Positions 45,276-47,817 of a DNA stretch of 64,000 bases are shown piece after piece; the stretch's first letter is position 1, and every line of letters begins with the position of its first letter. A model generated the notes under the pieces. That model saw only the letters and a list, made by a program, of their open reading frames with translations. It had not been told where the DNA came from and did no database searches. The position numbers and the translations under genes are program-made. The DNA comes from Cranoglanis bouderius (taxonomy: Eukaryota; Chordata; Actinopteri; Siluriformes; Cranoglanididae): contig CM042553.1 in the NCBI GenBank assembly GCA_023630585.1, positions 19,926,520-19,990,519 on the forward strand, given 5' to 3'.

Positions 45276-47154
45276 CTCTCTTTGTGGTGTTATGAGGAAT
45301 GCCAGCGCAGATCTGACTGCTCTGGAAATGTCTATTAGCAAAATTCTTCTCCCATGTAATTACACCTCCGAAATGACAGGCGCCTCTCGCTAACATGAGC
45401 CGTGCATGTTTACACGTGTCGCGAGCCATCAGCGCGAAGCGGTAAAACGAATCGAACACGAAGCGCGCCTTGTCCTTTCTCGAACACCCGCGGGCCGCGG
45501 CCCGTCATGTACCGTCTTGTACTTTTTAATTAAAGCGAGACCTTTTACTCCTTACACTTGCGTCTAGACCTTCCATGTCCTCGTGACGGATCTCAAGCGT
45601 TCTTCTGCCTGGCGGACTTTATTCAAGGAAAGATCTCGCACGTCACTCTTTATAATCGACACGTGATCTTTAACTACGTCCGAGACTTATTTTGTAATGA
45701 AATTCGGAGTCGATTTTTTTTTTTTAAAACTGGTTAACGGTTCCTTACGTTACCCACGATGCCGTCCGATGACCTGCCGACGTCGGTGCAGTGGGATTTC
45801 GCTCTGGCTTCATACCTAACTAAAGAGAGCGATGCAGCGGCGCTTTAGTGCTTTGGTCTGTCCAGCTCTCTCACCTCCTCATCTGTATACTCTGCGCAAA
45901 CAGATCAGCTTCCAAAGCTTCAACTTCCATGGTAACACCCCTAAATCCACCCCTTACCATATCCCCAACCCTATCCCCAAACCTAACCCTAAATCCAATT
46001 TGAGTTGTGTGGTTACTTTTTAATTTCAGCTAAAATAATTGACATTACTTTTAATTCCTTGAGTACATTTAAAAATGGACACTTTTTAATGACATTTTGC
46101 AATTGAGTAGGATTTAAAGTACCCCTGACTTTATTTCTTTGTTAGCCTGTTTTGCTAAATATTGCATTCATTTTATTACTATTATTATTATTTTTTACTG
46201 ATTCTGCATGTGTGTTTTGCTAGGCATTGGCATATTTGCCATTTTCTGGTTTTTCGCATATCTGACCTTGAACACGAATGTTCCTCATGTCCCTGTATGC
46301 TACTTATCCAGTCCCACTGTGGATGAAACTGACCGTGATGATTGGATTAGCCTACATAAAGAGACTCTGCCTCTGGCTCTTAATTGTTACAGTGCAGTCG
46401 CTGGTCGTGGGTATTTTCTCAGAACTCTCTCATTTGTAGCCTCACTGTCTGCTTTAAAGAAATCGTTTTGCCTAACTTAAGTAATTTCACCAAATCCTGT
46501 TGATCAGCCAAGACATGACAGAGAGAGAGAGAGAGCAGTTCCAGATTAGAAATGGCTGCAATGCCATTTTTATACACAGCAGTTTGTCAGAAACCACAAG
46601 TGTTGTTTGAGTTGAGTGTGTAATGATGTAACCAGCGGTCTCTGCTGCCCTCCTTTCAACCTTTATTTTTCTTCGTAATGTCTCCATACACATTTACTGA
46701 GAGGTTGTTTATGACGGGATAAGATGAGACCACGGTTATAAGTTTCTCTCTCCATTTTTGTTTGCAGTAATTGGGAGCTAATCTCAGGGCAGGCAGGGAC
46801 TCAAGTTGAGAGTGGGGGAACTGAAAAAATGTCTGAGTAGGATTGGCCGTAGGATTGGTCCGAGGAATGACTCGAGCGAACTGTTTGCTAGTTTCAGTAT
46901 TTGCAACAGTGTATCGGTTTTTGCTACATTTGGGATAAGGTGGAAGATGTGGAAGTCTCACCTCTGTAGCGCAGCAGCAGGGAACCTGGCCTTGGCTGCT
47001 TCTCACTGCTAAAGTGGATGGAGACCTGATTACTGGAGCTTTTCACCACTAGCCCTTTTGTCAGCCCTGACTTGTTGGCCAGGATGGAGGGCTCGAGGCC
47101 ACCTAGGTCATCCAGCATCACGTTCTCGCCTTCCACCAACGTCACGTTCAGCAC
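476..47154 (-). CDS. sez6: SEZ6 family transmembrane CUB/Sushi protein, 14 exons, 5' end outside window
   Basis: Spliced on the minus strand: 46962-47154, 27614-27799, 24589-24757, 23808-23974, 22496-22690, 22185-22323, 12150-12346, 10957-11151, 7048-7239, 5647-5841, 5022-5057, 4427-4535, 4236-4335, 476-505. Phases agree at every junction and the exons sum to 2103 nt, 700 residues plus stop. The order is half CUB1, Sushi1, CUB2, Sushi2, CUB3, Sushi3-4-5, TM helix, short tail with NPVY; this is the ectodomain order of SEZ6, SEZ6L and SEZ6L2, type I neuronal membrane proteins linked to dendrite and synapse development and known as BACE1 substrates. By recall, CUB3 (GEITDSAGVVLSPNWPE) and CUB2 (SPGFPGNYSNNLTCHW) match SEZ6 better than its paralogs. 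Teleosts have two sez6 copies and I cannot say which this is. Signal peptide, N-terminal region and CUB1 first half were not found. Confidence 0.92.
1035..1330 (+). repeat. Fragment of the ~0.65-kb dispersed MITE family
   Basis: Begins TACCACAGCGCTGTTGAGTT, then TGATCAGAAGGTGCTGATTA, and near 1288 carries CTGTGGTATAAGAGGAATAA, also found at 17160-17180. See the fuller copy at about 21085-21715. Confidence 0.6.
1630..3022 (-). mobile_element. Tc1-like DNA transposon, complete ends, degenerate transposase
   Basis: TA dinucleotides flank both ends (1628-1629, 3023-3024). The ends are inverted repeats of roughly 200 bp: the left starts CAGTGCCCTCCACTAATATT and the right, reverse-complemented, CAGTGCCCGAACTAATATTG. 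The minus strand encodes a Tc1-type transposase in broken frames: VLWSDET (first catalytic Asp) near 2370, QQDNDPKHTS (second Asp) near 2100 and NLKDLERFC (Glu) near 1960, a DD34E arrangement. The fragments at 2300-2548, 2005-2541 and 1833-2123 overlap in different frames, so it cannot make an active enzyme. It sits in an intron in the same orientation as sez6. Confidence 0.93.
3170..3285. repeat. Half of a fold-back MITE
   Basis: Contains GTTTGGTTGGAGTGAAAACG and GCGGATAAGATTGGACACCC, matching the right arm of the hairpin at 31775-31925. The left arm is degraded or absent. Confidence 0.6.
3526..3561. repeat. (AAT)n microsatellite
   Basis: About 12 uninterrupted AAT units. Confidence 0.95.
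3831..3836 (-). terminator. Candidate poly(A) signal for the read-through transcript
   Basis: AATAAA on the minus strand about 340 bases past the read-through stop at 4173. Such hexamers are frequent in AT-rich introns, so usage is unproven. Confidence 0.25.
4173..4235 (-). CDS. sez6: Possible read-through alternative C-terminus of sez6
   Basis: If the donor at 4235 is not used, the frame stays open for 20 more codons, VSMEALNLRDVDSQNTVVLS, then TGA. An AATAAA on the minus strand at 3831-3836 lies about 340 bases downstream and could end such a transcript. The tail would lose ETRQYEVAV and its C-terminal residues. Mammalian SEZ6 also has alternative tails after the same ETG. An open read-through of this length can arise by chance, so this is a hypothesis. 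Confidence 0.35.
   Translation of the reverse strand, partial: VSMEALNLRDVDSQNTVVLS
4236..4335 (-). CDS. sez6: sez6 exon: cytoplasmic tail with NPxY motif
   Basis: 100 nt, acceptor TCTTTTACAG, donor GTAAGT. Encodes VQGKNMRLSSSSSLPYDNM, then TEESAFDNPVYETG. DNPVY is an NPxY-type signal, typically bound by PTB-domain adaptors and clathrin-linked endocytic adaptors; ESxFDNPxYETG is a family signature of SEZ6 tails. The Ser run is a plausible phosphorylation patch. Splicing to the 476-505 segment gives the usual family ending; failing to use the donor gives another tail (see 4173-4235). Confidence 0.95.
4427..4535 (-). CDS. sez6: sez6 exon: transmembrane helix
   Basis: 109 nt encoding VVSTDFGTEGTDTAIAVMLP followed by AAVVLLVILGIFLYFS. 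The hydrophobic run of about 22 residues from AIAV to LYF is a single-pass helix; the next residues (KVQGKNMR) are basic, fitting a type I protein with the tail in the cytosol. Donor GTGAGT; acceptor TTTAG, with an in-frame alternative AG three bases later that would drop one Val. Confidence 0.92.
5022..5057 (-). CDS. sez6: sez6 micro-exon: juxtamembrane linker
   Basis: A 36-nt exon between a T-rich acceptor (TTTTTGCAG) and donor GTAAGG. With split end codons it encodes ASSRDVNERRLD. Phases 1-1 fit Sushi5 before it and the TM exon after it. It has no domain and forms the stalk between Sushi5 and the membrane, where family members vary most. Called from splice signals and phase, so less certain than the domain exons. 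Confidence 0.8.
5647..5841 (-). CDS. sez6: sez6 exon: Sushi domain 5
   Basis: Starts ERYEPCANPGAPSTAIQSSE, then FTCRPGYELHGEATIRC, a Trp in HPSEWSAAPP and the last Cys in PACR. 195 nt, phases 1-1, acceptor TTCCCTAG, donor GTAGGA. It is the membrane-proximal CCP module; in this family such a position precedes the juxtamembrane stalk that is cleaved to shed the ectodomain. Confidence 0.95.
6160..6255 (-). mobile_element. tRNA-derived SINE, head fragment
   Basis: Minus strand reads TAGCACGTTTGCCTCGCA (box A-like region) followed by GGGTTCGAATCCCGCCTCC, which contains an exact pol III box B (GGTTCGAATCC), then GTGTGTGCGGAG-type SINE body. Only about 95 bp is recognisable, so it is 3'-truncated. 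Confidence 0.75.
6447..6472. repeat. (AT)n microsatellite
   Basis: About 13 AT units preceded by ACATACAT. Confidence 0.9.
7048..7239 (-). CDS. sez6: sez6 exon: Sushi domain 4
   Basis: CCP module with Cys in LCQDPGSVEHG, QYMCNKGYTLSG, LTCYSRDT and IPKC; Trp in PKWSEK. 192 nt, phases 1-1, donor GTAAGT. The acceptor is unusual: a (TG)n run of about 20 bp ends directly in TAG, so the repeat itself occupies the polypyrimidine-tract position. Skipping would remove exactly one Sushi domain in frame. Confidence 0.95.
7242..7261. repeat. (CA)n directly at the Sushi4 acceptor
   Basis: In the transcript this is (UG)n running straight into the UAG acceptor of the Sushi4 exon, in the polypyrimidine-tract position. 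Confidence 0.9.
8474..9583 (-). mobile_element. RTE-like LINE, 5'-truncated copy 1
   Basis: Nearly identical to 56547-57660. The minus strand encodes the reverse transcriptase from LMEKYREGQKELHCVFVDLE through the catalytic MMFADDIV motif and FKYLGS to the C-terminal RRPRGRPKRRFMDVV and a final RCGDP. Homology with copy 2 stops at about 9583, where it was truncated at integration. The 3' tail is short and GAA-rich. Flanking CATAT at 8469-8473 and 9582-9586 may be a short target-site duplication, but 5 bp is weak. RTE-clade placement is from recall of fish sequences ending this way. Confidence 0.88.
8502..9583 (-). pseudogene. Partial RTE-like reverse transcriptase ORF (copy 1)
   Basis: An uninterrupted frame of about 360 codons from the element, extended upstream by flanking sequence that supplies a chance Met. 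RT motifs present: VFVDLEKAYDRVPR (motif A Asp), GLHQGSALSPFLFAVVMDRL, and FADD (motif C). The endonuclease domain and RT N-terminus are missing, so it is a dead fragment despite the open frame. Lack of stops points to recent insertion. Confidence 0.85.
10030..10240. repeat. Diverged direct duplication, ~150-bp spacing
   Basis: TGCTTCCACAGAGCCCGTGA near 10058 recurs as TGTTTCCACAAAGCCCTGAG near 10193, each followed by a G/A-rich stretch and TTTATCAC or TTTAATCAC. Origin unknown. Confidence 0.5.
10540..10690 (+). repeat. End fragment of the ~0.65-kb dispersed MITE family
   Basis: Contains TTGATTATTATCCAATAACA then GCATGCCCTGAAGTGTATTA and TTATACCACAACAATTTGCC, matching the ends at 21655-21715 and 35170-35310. 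Confidence 0.65.
10957..11151 (-). CDS. sez6: sez6 exon: Sushi domain 3
   Basis: After the junction it reads EVARNDTCSELPEITNGW, then TYQCYPGFQVVG, LMCQWDLTWS and PSCEK: a full four-Cys CCP module with the conserved Trp. 195 nt, phases 1-1, acceptor CTGTCCTTAG, donor GTTAGT. It opens the three-Sushi membrane-proximal stalk. An NDT sequon is present. Confidence 0.96.
12150..12346 (-). CDS. sez6: sez6 exon: second half of CUB3
   Basis: Starts (after the split Val codon) LHLGKNDILTFYDGDDLTA, continues LGQYSG, TSMADVTIQFQSDP and ends GFVVHFF. The FYDGDD segment matches the acidic, calcium-site-like loop of CUB domains. 197 nt, phases 2-1, acceptor TCTCTTGCAG, donor GTAGGT. CUB3 here lacks the second Cys pair of many CUB domains, as I recall for mammalian SEZ6. 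Confidence 0.96.
12379..12600 (+). repeat. Left-half fragment of the ~0.65-kb dispersed MITE family
   Basis: Begins TACCACAGCACTGTTGAATT and includes TCTATAGTAACCTGTACAGC, the same internal order as the 21085-21715 copy. Confidence 0.55.
12868..12970. repeat. Short fold-back element
   Basis: Left arm CAGGTTCCCAACCATGGTCC (12868 on) pairs with right arm GGACTAGGGTTGGGAACCTG (ending 12970). About 26-bp arms around a 50-bp loop, like the small hairpin MITEs common in fish. Confidence 0.8.
13078..13262 (+). mobile_element. SINE/LINE 3' tail fragment
   Basis: Reads CTCTAAATTGTCCACTGGGT, then GGACTGGCATCCCATCCAGG and ends in a TGAA-type tail, the typical 3' half of fish SINEs that share a LINE tail. 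The head is missing. Confidence 0.7.
13858..13873. repeat. Poly(C) tract
   Basis: About 16 consecutive C followed by A-rich sequence. Confidence 0.9.
14081..14115. repeat. (GT)n microsatellite
   Basis: About 17 GT units. Confidence 0.95.
14399..14437. repeat. (CA)n microsatellite
   Basis: About 19 CA units. With the (GT)n at 14081 it forms complementary dinucleotide runs 300 bp apart. Confidence 0.95.
15382..16777 (+). mobile_element. Tc1-like transposon with internal transposase deletion
   Basis: Flanked by TA (15380-15381, 16778-16779). Long inverted ends: the left starts CAGTGGGGGAAAAAAGTATT and the right, reverse-complemented, CAGTGGGGGGAAAAAAGTAT; each arm continues past 200 bp. The plus strand encodes MAKTKELSKDVRDKIVDLHK (helix-turn-helix start) at 15749, then SVIMRTVRNRPRTTREDLVN in another frame, then HGGGNIMLWGCFSAKGTGQL, and finally NDLERICKEEWDKIPPEMC up to a stop near 16569. 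The segment that should carry the second catalytic Asp (the DNDPKHT region) is missing near 16425-16440. Non-autonomous relic. Confidence 0.93.
15749..16569 (+). pseudogene. Broken Tc1-like transposase
   Basis: Three frames are needed to follow it: 15749-15890, 15883-16146 and 16178-16440, with a last part that returns near 16436. The DNA-binding N-terminus and central GGG motif are readable, but about 60 residues including the second catalytic Asp and the SPDLNPIE-type motif are absent. Confidence 0.88.
16800..17260 (+). repeat. Interior and right end of the ~0.65-kb dispersed MITE family
   Basis: TTTTGGAAGGAGTCTCCAGT near 16878 matches TTATGGAAGGAGTCTCCAGT near 21350; AATGTAACTGTGAATGGATA near 17085 matches near 21500; the end has ATTGATTATTTTCCTATAAC. 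The left end abuts the Tc1-like element at 16777. Confidence 0.7.
17375..17402. repeat. (TA)n microsatellite
   Basis: About 14 TA units. Confidence 0.9.
17860..18531 (-). mobile_element. Tc1-like transposon, 5' half only
   Basis: The right end, reverse-complemented, starts CACCGATCAGCCATAACATT and is followed by TA (18532-18533). The minus strand encodes VSTYQKWSKEGQPVNQQQGH, then HHGKHLQWAREHQNCTVEQW and VAWSDESRFLLHH (first catalytic Asp). Sequence for the second Asp, the Glu and the other terminal repeat is missing beyond about 17860. Several stops are present. Confidence 0.87.
18590..18930. other. Candidate conserved non-coding block
   Basis: Non-repetitive, mixed-composition sequence unlike the AT-rich repeat-filled surroundings, with CTTTTTAATTAGAACAGTTA (homeodomain-like TAATTA) near 18750 and a GC-richer part to 18930. 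No ORF of note. Conservation is only inferred from texture. Confidence 0.3.
19380..19520. other. Candidate conserved non-coding block with homeodomain-like sites
   Basis: Contains TAAATCAATTAATCAGCTGT (AATTAAT core next to an E-box CAGCTG) and GTGAGTAATTGCGAGCTGGC within 60 bp, plus CpG-bearing flanks. Regulatory role is inferred. Confidence 0.3.
19554..19612. repeat. (CA)n microsatellite, one interruption
   Basis: About 29 units with one AAAC interruption near 19577. Confidence 0.95.
21085..21715 (+). repeat. Best copy of a ~0.65-kb dispersed MITE family
   Basis: The left part reads GAAAGGTCAGAAGGTGTTGA, TTTTCTATAAGAGCAGCTCT; the right part GTTGATTATTTTCCTACAAC, AGCATGCCCCGGAGTGTTTT. TCTATAAGAGC and its complement-like TTCCTACAACAGC give the ends a hairpin character. 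No transposase. At least seven partial relatives exist in the window. It looks like a non-autonomous DNA transposon; superfamily not determined. Confidence 0.7.
22185..22323 (-). CDS. sez6: sez6 exon: first half of CUB3
   Basis: Reads AVCSGEITDSAGVVLSPNWP, then DKGQDCIWGIHVEEDKRI and LLDIQ. 139 nt, phases 1-2, donor GTGAGT. The acceptor is GTGTGGCAG: it has no normal pyrimidine tract, since about 30 bp of (GT)n lies directly before it. The two Cys of a CUB first half are present. The next exon lies 9.8 kb away. Confidence 0.96.
22328..22357. repeat. (CA)n at the CUB3a acceptor
   Basis: In the transcript, (UG)n that ends four bases before the AG of the CUB3a acceptor. Confidence 0.95.
22421..22464. 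repeat. (CA)n in the 172-bp intron between Sushi2 and CUB3a
   Basis: About 22 units with one interruption. With 22328-22357 it makes up more than 40% of this short intron. Confidence 0.95.
22496..22690 (-). CDS. sez6: sez6 exon: Sushi domain 2
   Basis: CCP module with Cys in GTCYKPFVKYGNF, EFSCEPGYTLEQG, IECVDPENPQWNETEP and the final PAC. 195 nt, phases 1-1, acceptor TTTGTCAG, donor GTGAGT. Two sequons (NFS, NET). This is one of the best conserved parts of the gene and a strong argument for SEZ6 over SEZ6L2. A (CA)n tract of about 42 bp lies in the short 172-bp intron that follows. Confidence 0.96.
22691..23807 (-). other. Intron between CUB2b and Sushi2
   Basis: 1.1 kb, AT-rich. Apart from the degenerate minisatellite at 22840-23245, nothing recognised. 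Confidence 0.8.
22840..23245. repeat. Degenerate AT-rich minisatellite
   Basis: Diverged copies of a roughly 25-35-bp unit like ACTAAAAGTGTATACTAAAA, seen near 22850, 22935, 22970, 23000, 23085, 23115 and 23210. Lies in the intron between CUB2b and Sushi2. Confidence 0.8.
23808..23974 (-). CDS. sez6: sez6 exon: second half of CUB2
   Basis: Completes CUB2. After joining, the boundary codon is Arg, giving EDDDRLLIKNG, then PPVYDSYEVEYLPNEG and a last strand ending AIRYEG. 167 nt, phases 2-1, acceptor TTTGCACAG. The donor, GTACTA, is the weakest in the gene: GT is present but the usual +4/+5 AG is missing. The length fits the CUB second-half exon of the family. Confidence 0.93.
23975..24588 (-). 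other. Intron inside CUB2
   Basis: 0.6 kb. 24060-24450 is unique sequence of mixed composition with no ORF match; the remainder is the CA/TA repeat against the donor. Confidence 0.8.
24473..24580. repeat. Compound (CA)n-(TA)n microsatellite beside the CUB2a donor
   Basis: CA/TACA units then about 73 bp of uninterrupted TA (24508-24580). In the transcript the (UA)n begins about 8 bases after the 5' splice site. Confidence 0.95.
24589..24757 (-). CDS. sez6: sez6 exon: first half of CUB2
   Basis: Reads ASCGGMLKNATMGRIISPGF, then the CUB hallmark Gly-Asn-Tyr-Ser, a second Cys in NLTCHW, and ends EDDDR. Phases 1-2, 169 nt, acceptor CTGATAACAG, donor GTAACC. Three sequons (NAT, NYS, NLT). The exon is boxed in by microsatellites: about 58 bp of (CA)n starts 14 bp upstream of it (in transcript terms) and 73 bp of (TA)n begins about 8 bases after the donor. 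Skipping it alone would shift the frame. Confidence 0.95.
24771..24828. repeat. (CA)n upstream of the CUB2a exon
   Basis: 29 CA units; as (UG)n in the transcript it ends about 14 bases before the CUB2a exon. Confidence 0.95.
25787..26877. mobile_element. MITE family with CTATGTTCCC inverted ends, copy A
   Basis: Left end CTATGTTCCCAGGGTCCTAT (then GTTCCCC); the right end reverse-complemented is CTATGTTCCCAGGGTCCTAT (then GTCCCCC). About 27-bp near-perfect arms, each holding two tandem CTATGTTCCC-like words. No coding capacity of its own. A second element (26224-26796) is inserted within it. No target duplication found. Confidence 0.8.
26224..26796. mobile_element. Tc1/mariner-type MITE nested in copy A
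   Basis: Flanked by TA. The left end CAGTACTGTGCAAAAGTTTT (then AGGCAC) pairs with the right end, reverse-complemented CGGTACTGTGCAAAAGTTTT (then AGGCACCC). 573 bp, no transposase. Includes a 24-bp poly(T) at 26677-26700. Confidence 0.85.
27614..27799 (-). CDS. sez6: sez6 exon: Sushi (CCP) domain 1
   Basis: One complete CCP module: first Cys in SCAFPQ, second in FFCLTGYQLHG, third in LTCRNAT, fourth in KEPKC, with the Trp of YWSGKEP before the last Cys. Acceptor TTCTGTCAG, donor GTAAGG, phases 1-1, 186 nt. The exon could be skipped without a frameshift. An NAT sequon is present. It is isolated between a 19.2-kb intron upstream and a 2.9-kb intron downstream that both hold related degenerate repeats. 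Confidence 0.95.
28563..29018. mobile_element. MITE family with CTATGTTCCC inverted ends, copy B
   Basis: Left end CTATGTTCCCAGGCTCCTAT then GTTCCCCAGATTTATATGGC, as in copy A. The right end near 28984-29018 reads GGAACATAGGACCCTGGGAA then CTGGGGAACATAG. No ORF matched. Confidence 0.75.
29032..29446. mobile_element. MITE with GTCCGAAATCGC inverted ends and 3-bp CAT duplication
   Basis: Left end GGCCGTGTCCGAAATCGCAT; the right end reverse-complemented is GGCTGCGTCCGAAATCGCGC. CAT lies on both sides (29029-29031 and 29447-29449). A 3-bp duplication suggests a PIF/Harbinger-type origin. It separates copy B from the extra right end at 29448-29504. Confidence 0.75.
29450..29504. repeat. Additional right end of the CTATGTTCCC MITE family
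   Basis: Reverse-complemented it reads CTATGTTCCCAAGGTCCTAC, then GTTCCCCAGATTTATATATG, closer to the left-end sequence of copy B than copy B's own right end. Confidence 0.7.
29685..30090. repeat. Decayed repeat array with GCTAGC / TTAGCAGTGAA core, block 2
   Basis: Same motif as 25300-27240: GTAGCTAGCATCAGCACGGA near 29700, AATTAGCAGTGACATTTTGA near 29798, then GCTAGCTAGGATTAGCAGTG and TTATTAATATGACCTAAAAT near 29860-29910. On the other side of the Sushi1 exon from block 1. Confidence 0.65.
30966..31060 (+). mobile_element. tRNA-headed SINE fragment
   Basis: GGTGGCACAGTCATGCATTG then CTGTCTCACAGCTCCAGGCT and a box B-like GGTTCGATCC. Resembles the copies at 62824 and (inverted) 61262-61545. 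Confidence 0.65.
31426..32021. mobile_element. TA-flanked MITE with CACTATATG ends
   Basis: TA on both sides. The left end CACTATATGTCCAAATATCC and the right end, reverse-complemented CACTATATGGCCTTAAGTAT, are followed by GTATGTGGAC in both arms. No transposase. It carries the hairpin 31775-31925 and a small AACCATGTCTTC tandem duplication just before that. Confidence 0.85.
31775..31925. mobile_element. Fold-back MITE nested in 31426-32021
   Basis: The left arm includes GGTTTTCATTCCAACCAAGC then AGGAGCCACACCTGATT; the right arm includes GCTTGGTTGGAATGAAAACC. The arms are perfect over the 20-base core. Confidence 0.85.
32150..32290 (+). repeat. Probable SINE body fragment
   Basis: CCAGGTTCTCCAGTTTCCTC and CAAGCCATCCAGGGTGTATT match the body and tail of fish tRNA-SINEs. 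Diverged, no head. Confidence 0.5.
33090..33540. other. Candidate conserved non-coding block
   Basis: About 450 bp of unique sequence with TTATTATCATTTTATCTTTA, CTCGCAATTACTAATAATGA and CGGGCGCCGGAGGCGAGCC in a neighbourhood of repeats. No ORF. Conservation inferred only from texture. Confidence 0.3.
35160..35770 (-). repeat. ~0.65-kb MITE family copy, inverted orientation
   Basis: GGGGCATGCTGTTACAGGAA near 35180 and CTGCTGTTATAGAAAATTAA near 35736 are reverse complements of the right and left parts of the 21085-21715 copy. The left end stops at ATCAGAATTGAGA, where the Tc1-like relic begins. Confidence 0.65.
35775..37009 (-). mobile_element. Tc1-like transposon lacking one terminal repeat
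   Basis: The right end, reverse-complemented, starts CAGTCCCCTCTGAAAGTATT and is followed by TA (37010-37011). The minus strand encodes KYRYKSSGTKINLYQSDGKA, HGGGSVMAWACVAVSGMDSL, the second catalytic region QQDSDPKHTADS and SQSPDLNPVEQHF, then degrades through stops with FAYWNKT near 35785. No matching repeat at the left border. Transposase dead. Confidence 0.87.
35965..36414 (-). pseudogene. Tc1-like transposase remnant
   Basis: The longest open part of the relic, 149 codons, from MEFAKKYRYKSSG to NPVEQHFTS then stop. It covers the centre of the DDE domain including the second Asp (DSDPKHT). The N-terminal DNA-binding part lies upstream in other frames and the Glu-containing C-terminus is beyond the stop. 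Confidence 0.85.
38790..39035 (+). mobile_element. 3' end of an L2/Rex1-like LINE
   Basis: Plus-strand translation gives STGRRPRGRPRTRWRDYISQ then LAWECLGIP and, after a frame change, further C-terminal residues, ending in an AATGAATGATGAATGA tail. This RPRGRPRTRWRDYI ending is common in fish LINEs of this type. Heavily 5'-truncated. Confidence 0.75.
41190..41445. other. Candidate conserved non-coding block rich in homeodomain-type sites
   Basis: Contains TTTAATTGTTTTCGCTGAAT, TTCCATTATTAATCACCTGC (with an E-box-like CACCTG) and CTAATCACAAGCAATTAGAT within 200 bp, bounded by AT-rich sequence and a (GT)n. No coding signal. Confidence 0.35.
41450..41505. repeat. (GT)n microsatellite with CTGT interruptions
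   Basis: About 26 units. Confidence 0.95.
41711..41742. repeat. (CA)n microsatellite
   Basis: 16 uninterrupted CA units, 200 bp from the (GT)n at 41450. Confidence 0.95.
42000..42420. repeat. Degenerate 14-17-bp minisatellite
   Basis: Diverged copies of ACAACTCAGATTTCT: near 42035, 42255, 42272, 42290, 42308, 42330, 42350 and 42395, interrupted by AT-rich spacers. It makes a chance repetitive reading frame (YNSDFYNSDLYN) on the plus strand. Confidence 0.8.
42501..42523. repeat. (TA)n microsatellite
   Basis: About 11 TA units. Confidence 0.9.
42892..43276. mobile_element. Fold-back MITE with TGCTGCATTCGA ends
   Basis: The left end TGCTGCATTCGACC pairs with the right end GTCGAATGCAGCA. Further inside, GAACTCGGAATT pairs with AATTCCGAGTTACTCC and CTCAGAAGTGGG with the AAGTCGGAG region. 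385 bp, no ORF. TGAA lies next to both ends and may be a target duplication. Confidence 0.75.
44205..44640. other. CpG-bearing unique block
   Basis: CCGCGCTCTCCCGAGAAGCA, ATATCGCGGATTCAGTCATT and AGTAGGGCGCGGCAAACC are unusually CpG-rich for this window and lie among unique sequence. Possibly regulatory; nothing in it is diagnostic. Confidence 0.3.
44950..45010. repeat. (GT)n microsatellite
   Basis: About 30 uninterrupted GT units. Confidence 0.97.
45240..45272. repeat. (TC)n microsatellite
   Basis: About 15 TC units, then GTGTCTCTC. Confidence 0.95.
45360..45840. promoter_or_regulatory. CpG-rich intronic patch (possible internal promoter or enhancer)
   Basis: Dense CpGs (CGCGAGCCATCAGCGCGAAG, ACACGAAGCGCGCC) and a perfect 14-bp palindrome CGGGCCGCGGCCCG at 45491-45504, inside an otherwise CpG-poor intron. 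It lies about 17.6 kb upstream of Sushi1 in transcript direction. No transcription start motif is evident. Confidence 0.3.
46962..47154 (-). CDS. sez6: sez6 exon: second half of CUB1
   Basis: 64 codons plus one base, starting VLNVTLVEGENVMLDDLGG and ending in LLLRYRG. Acceptor CCGTCTGCAG precedes 47154 and donor GTGAGA follows 46962. It enters in phase 0 and leaves in phase 1, which fits the Sushi1 exon. Sequons NVT and NKS suggest N-glycosylation. It corresponds to the weakly conserved CUB1 of SEZ6, where the mammalian segment has the same layout of acidic loop, ANxS and a final RY motif. It is the most 5' coding exon I can place. Confidence 0.85.
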
Positions 47155-47781
47155 CTGCAGACGGAGAACATCGTACAGAAAGAGATTCGAGCAATTATGA
47201 AGACAAAGCATGGCTTCTGTTGAGAACTTGATTACCACATGGTGGTAAAGCAGTTAATAGTGCGTATTATAGTTGTATCATTAGTATTTACTTATGCAGC
47301 TTGTTGGATTAGAACACAGGATTGTAGACAGAACGGAAAACATACTCCTTCTGTAGAGTTGTGCTTTGGTATAGTCTGAGCGTTATAAGCCATGATTCAA
47401 ACTTCAACTCGTCTAGTCTGGTTTGTATTAAAATGTGATGGATTTGACATCATTCATCATCGAAATCCATTAAAGCTTCAGCCTCTAGAAGGCACATTAG
47501 CACTTTTATTCTCCTAAATGATGAGGCTTTGGTCATACACACTCAAACCCCACCCCCTTTTTTTTCTCTCAGTATAATATCCTTTCTCCTGGACAACCTT
47601 GAATGTTTTTATTGAGCTCTGAGTCACATCTAGGTTTTAATTCATTTAAAGGGTAGTTAGTAACATATGTACTTATGAGAGTGGTCAATTAAAATGTACA
47701 GCTTTAATGTATGGAAGTTTTGGAGATGGCTCAAAGAATAGAGCAACAGTATATTTTTTTCGCTCATTCAACAGGTACAAC

Positions 47782-47816
<35 letters not shown>

Positions 47817-47817
47817 T
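47782..47817. repeat. (TTA)n microsatellite
   Basis: About 12 units. Confidence 0.95.

Larger units (their letters stand above)
27800..46961 (-). other. Intron between CUB1b and Sushi1 (19.2 kb)
   Basis: The largest complete intron. Elements listed separately: MITEs 28563-29504, array block 29685-30090, SINE head 30966, MITE 31426-32021, MITE 35160-35770, Tc1-like relic 35775-37009, LINE tail 38790-39035, minisatellite 42000-42420, hairpin 42892-43276, CpG-rich 44205-44640 and 45360-45840. Unique-looking blocks near 32500-32720, 33090-33540 and 41190-41445. Nothing recognised in 37100-38700, 39100-41150 or 46000-46900. Confidence 0.8.

Noticed and set aside
45196..45459. ORF with Arg-Glu repeats on the minus strand
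   Set aside because: Product of the (TC)n microsatellite at 45240-45272, not a charged coiled-coil protein.
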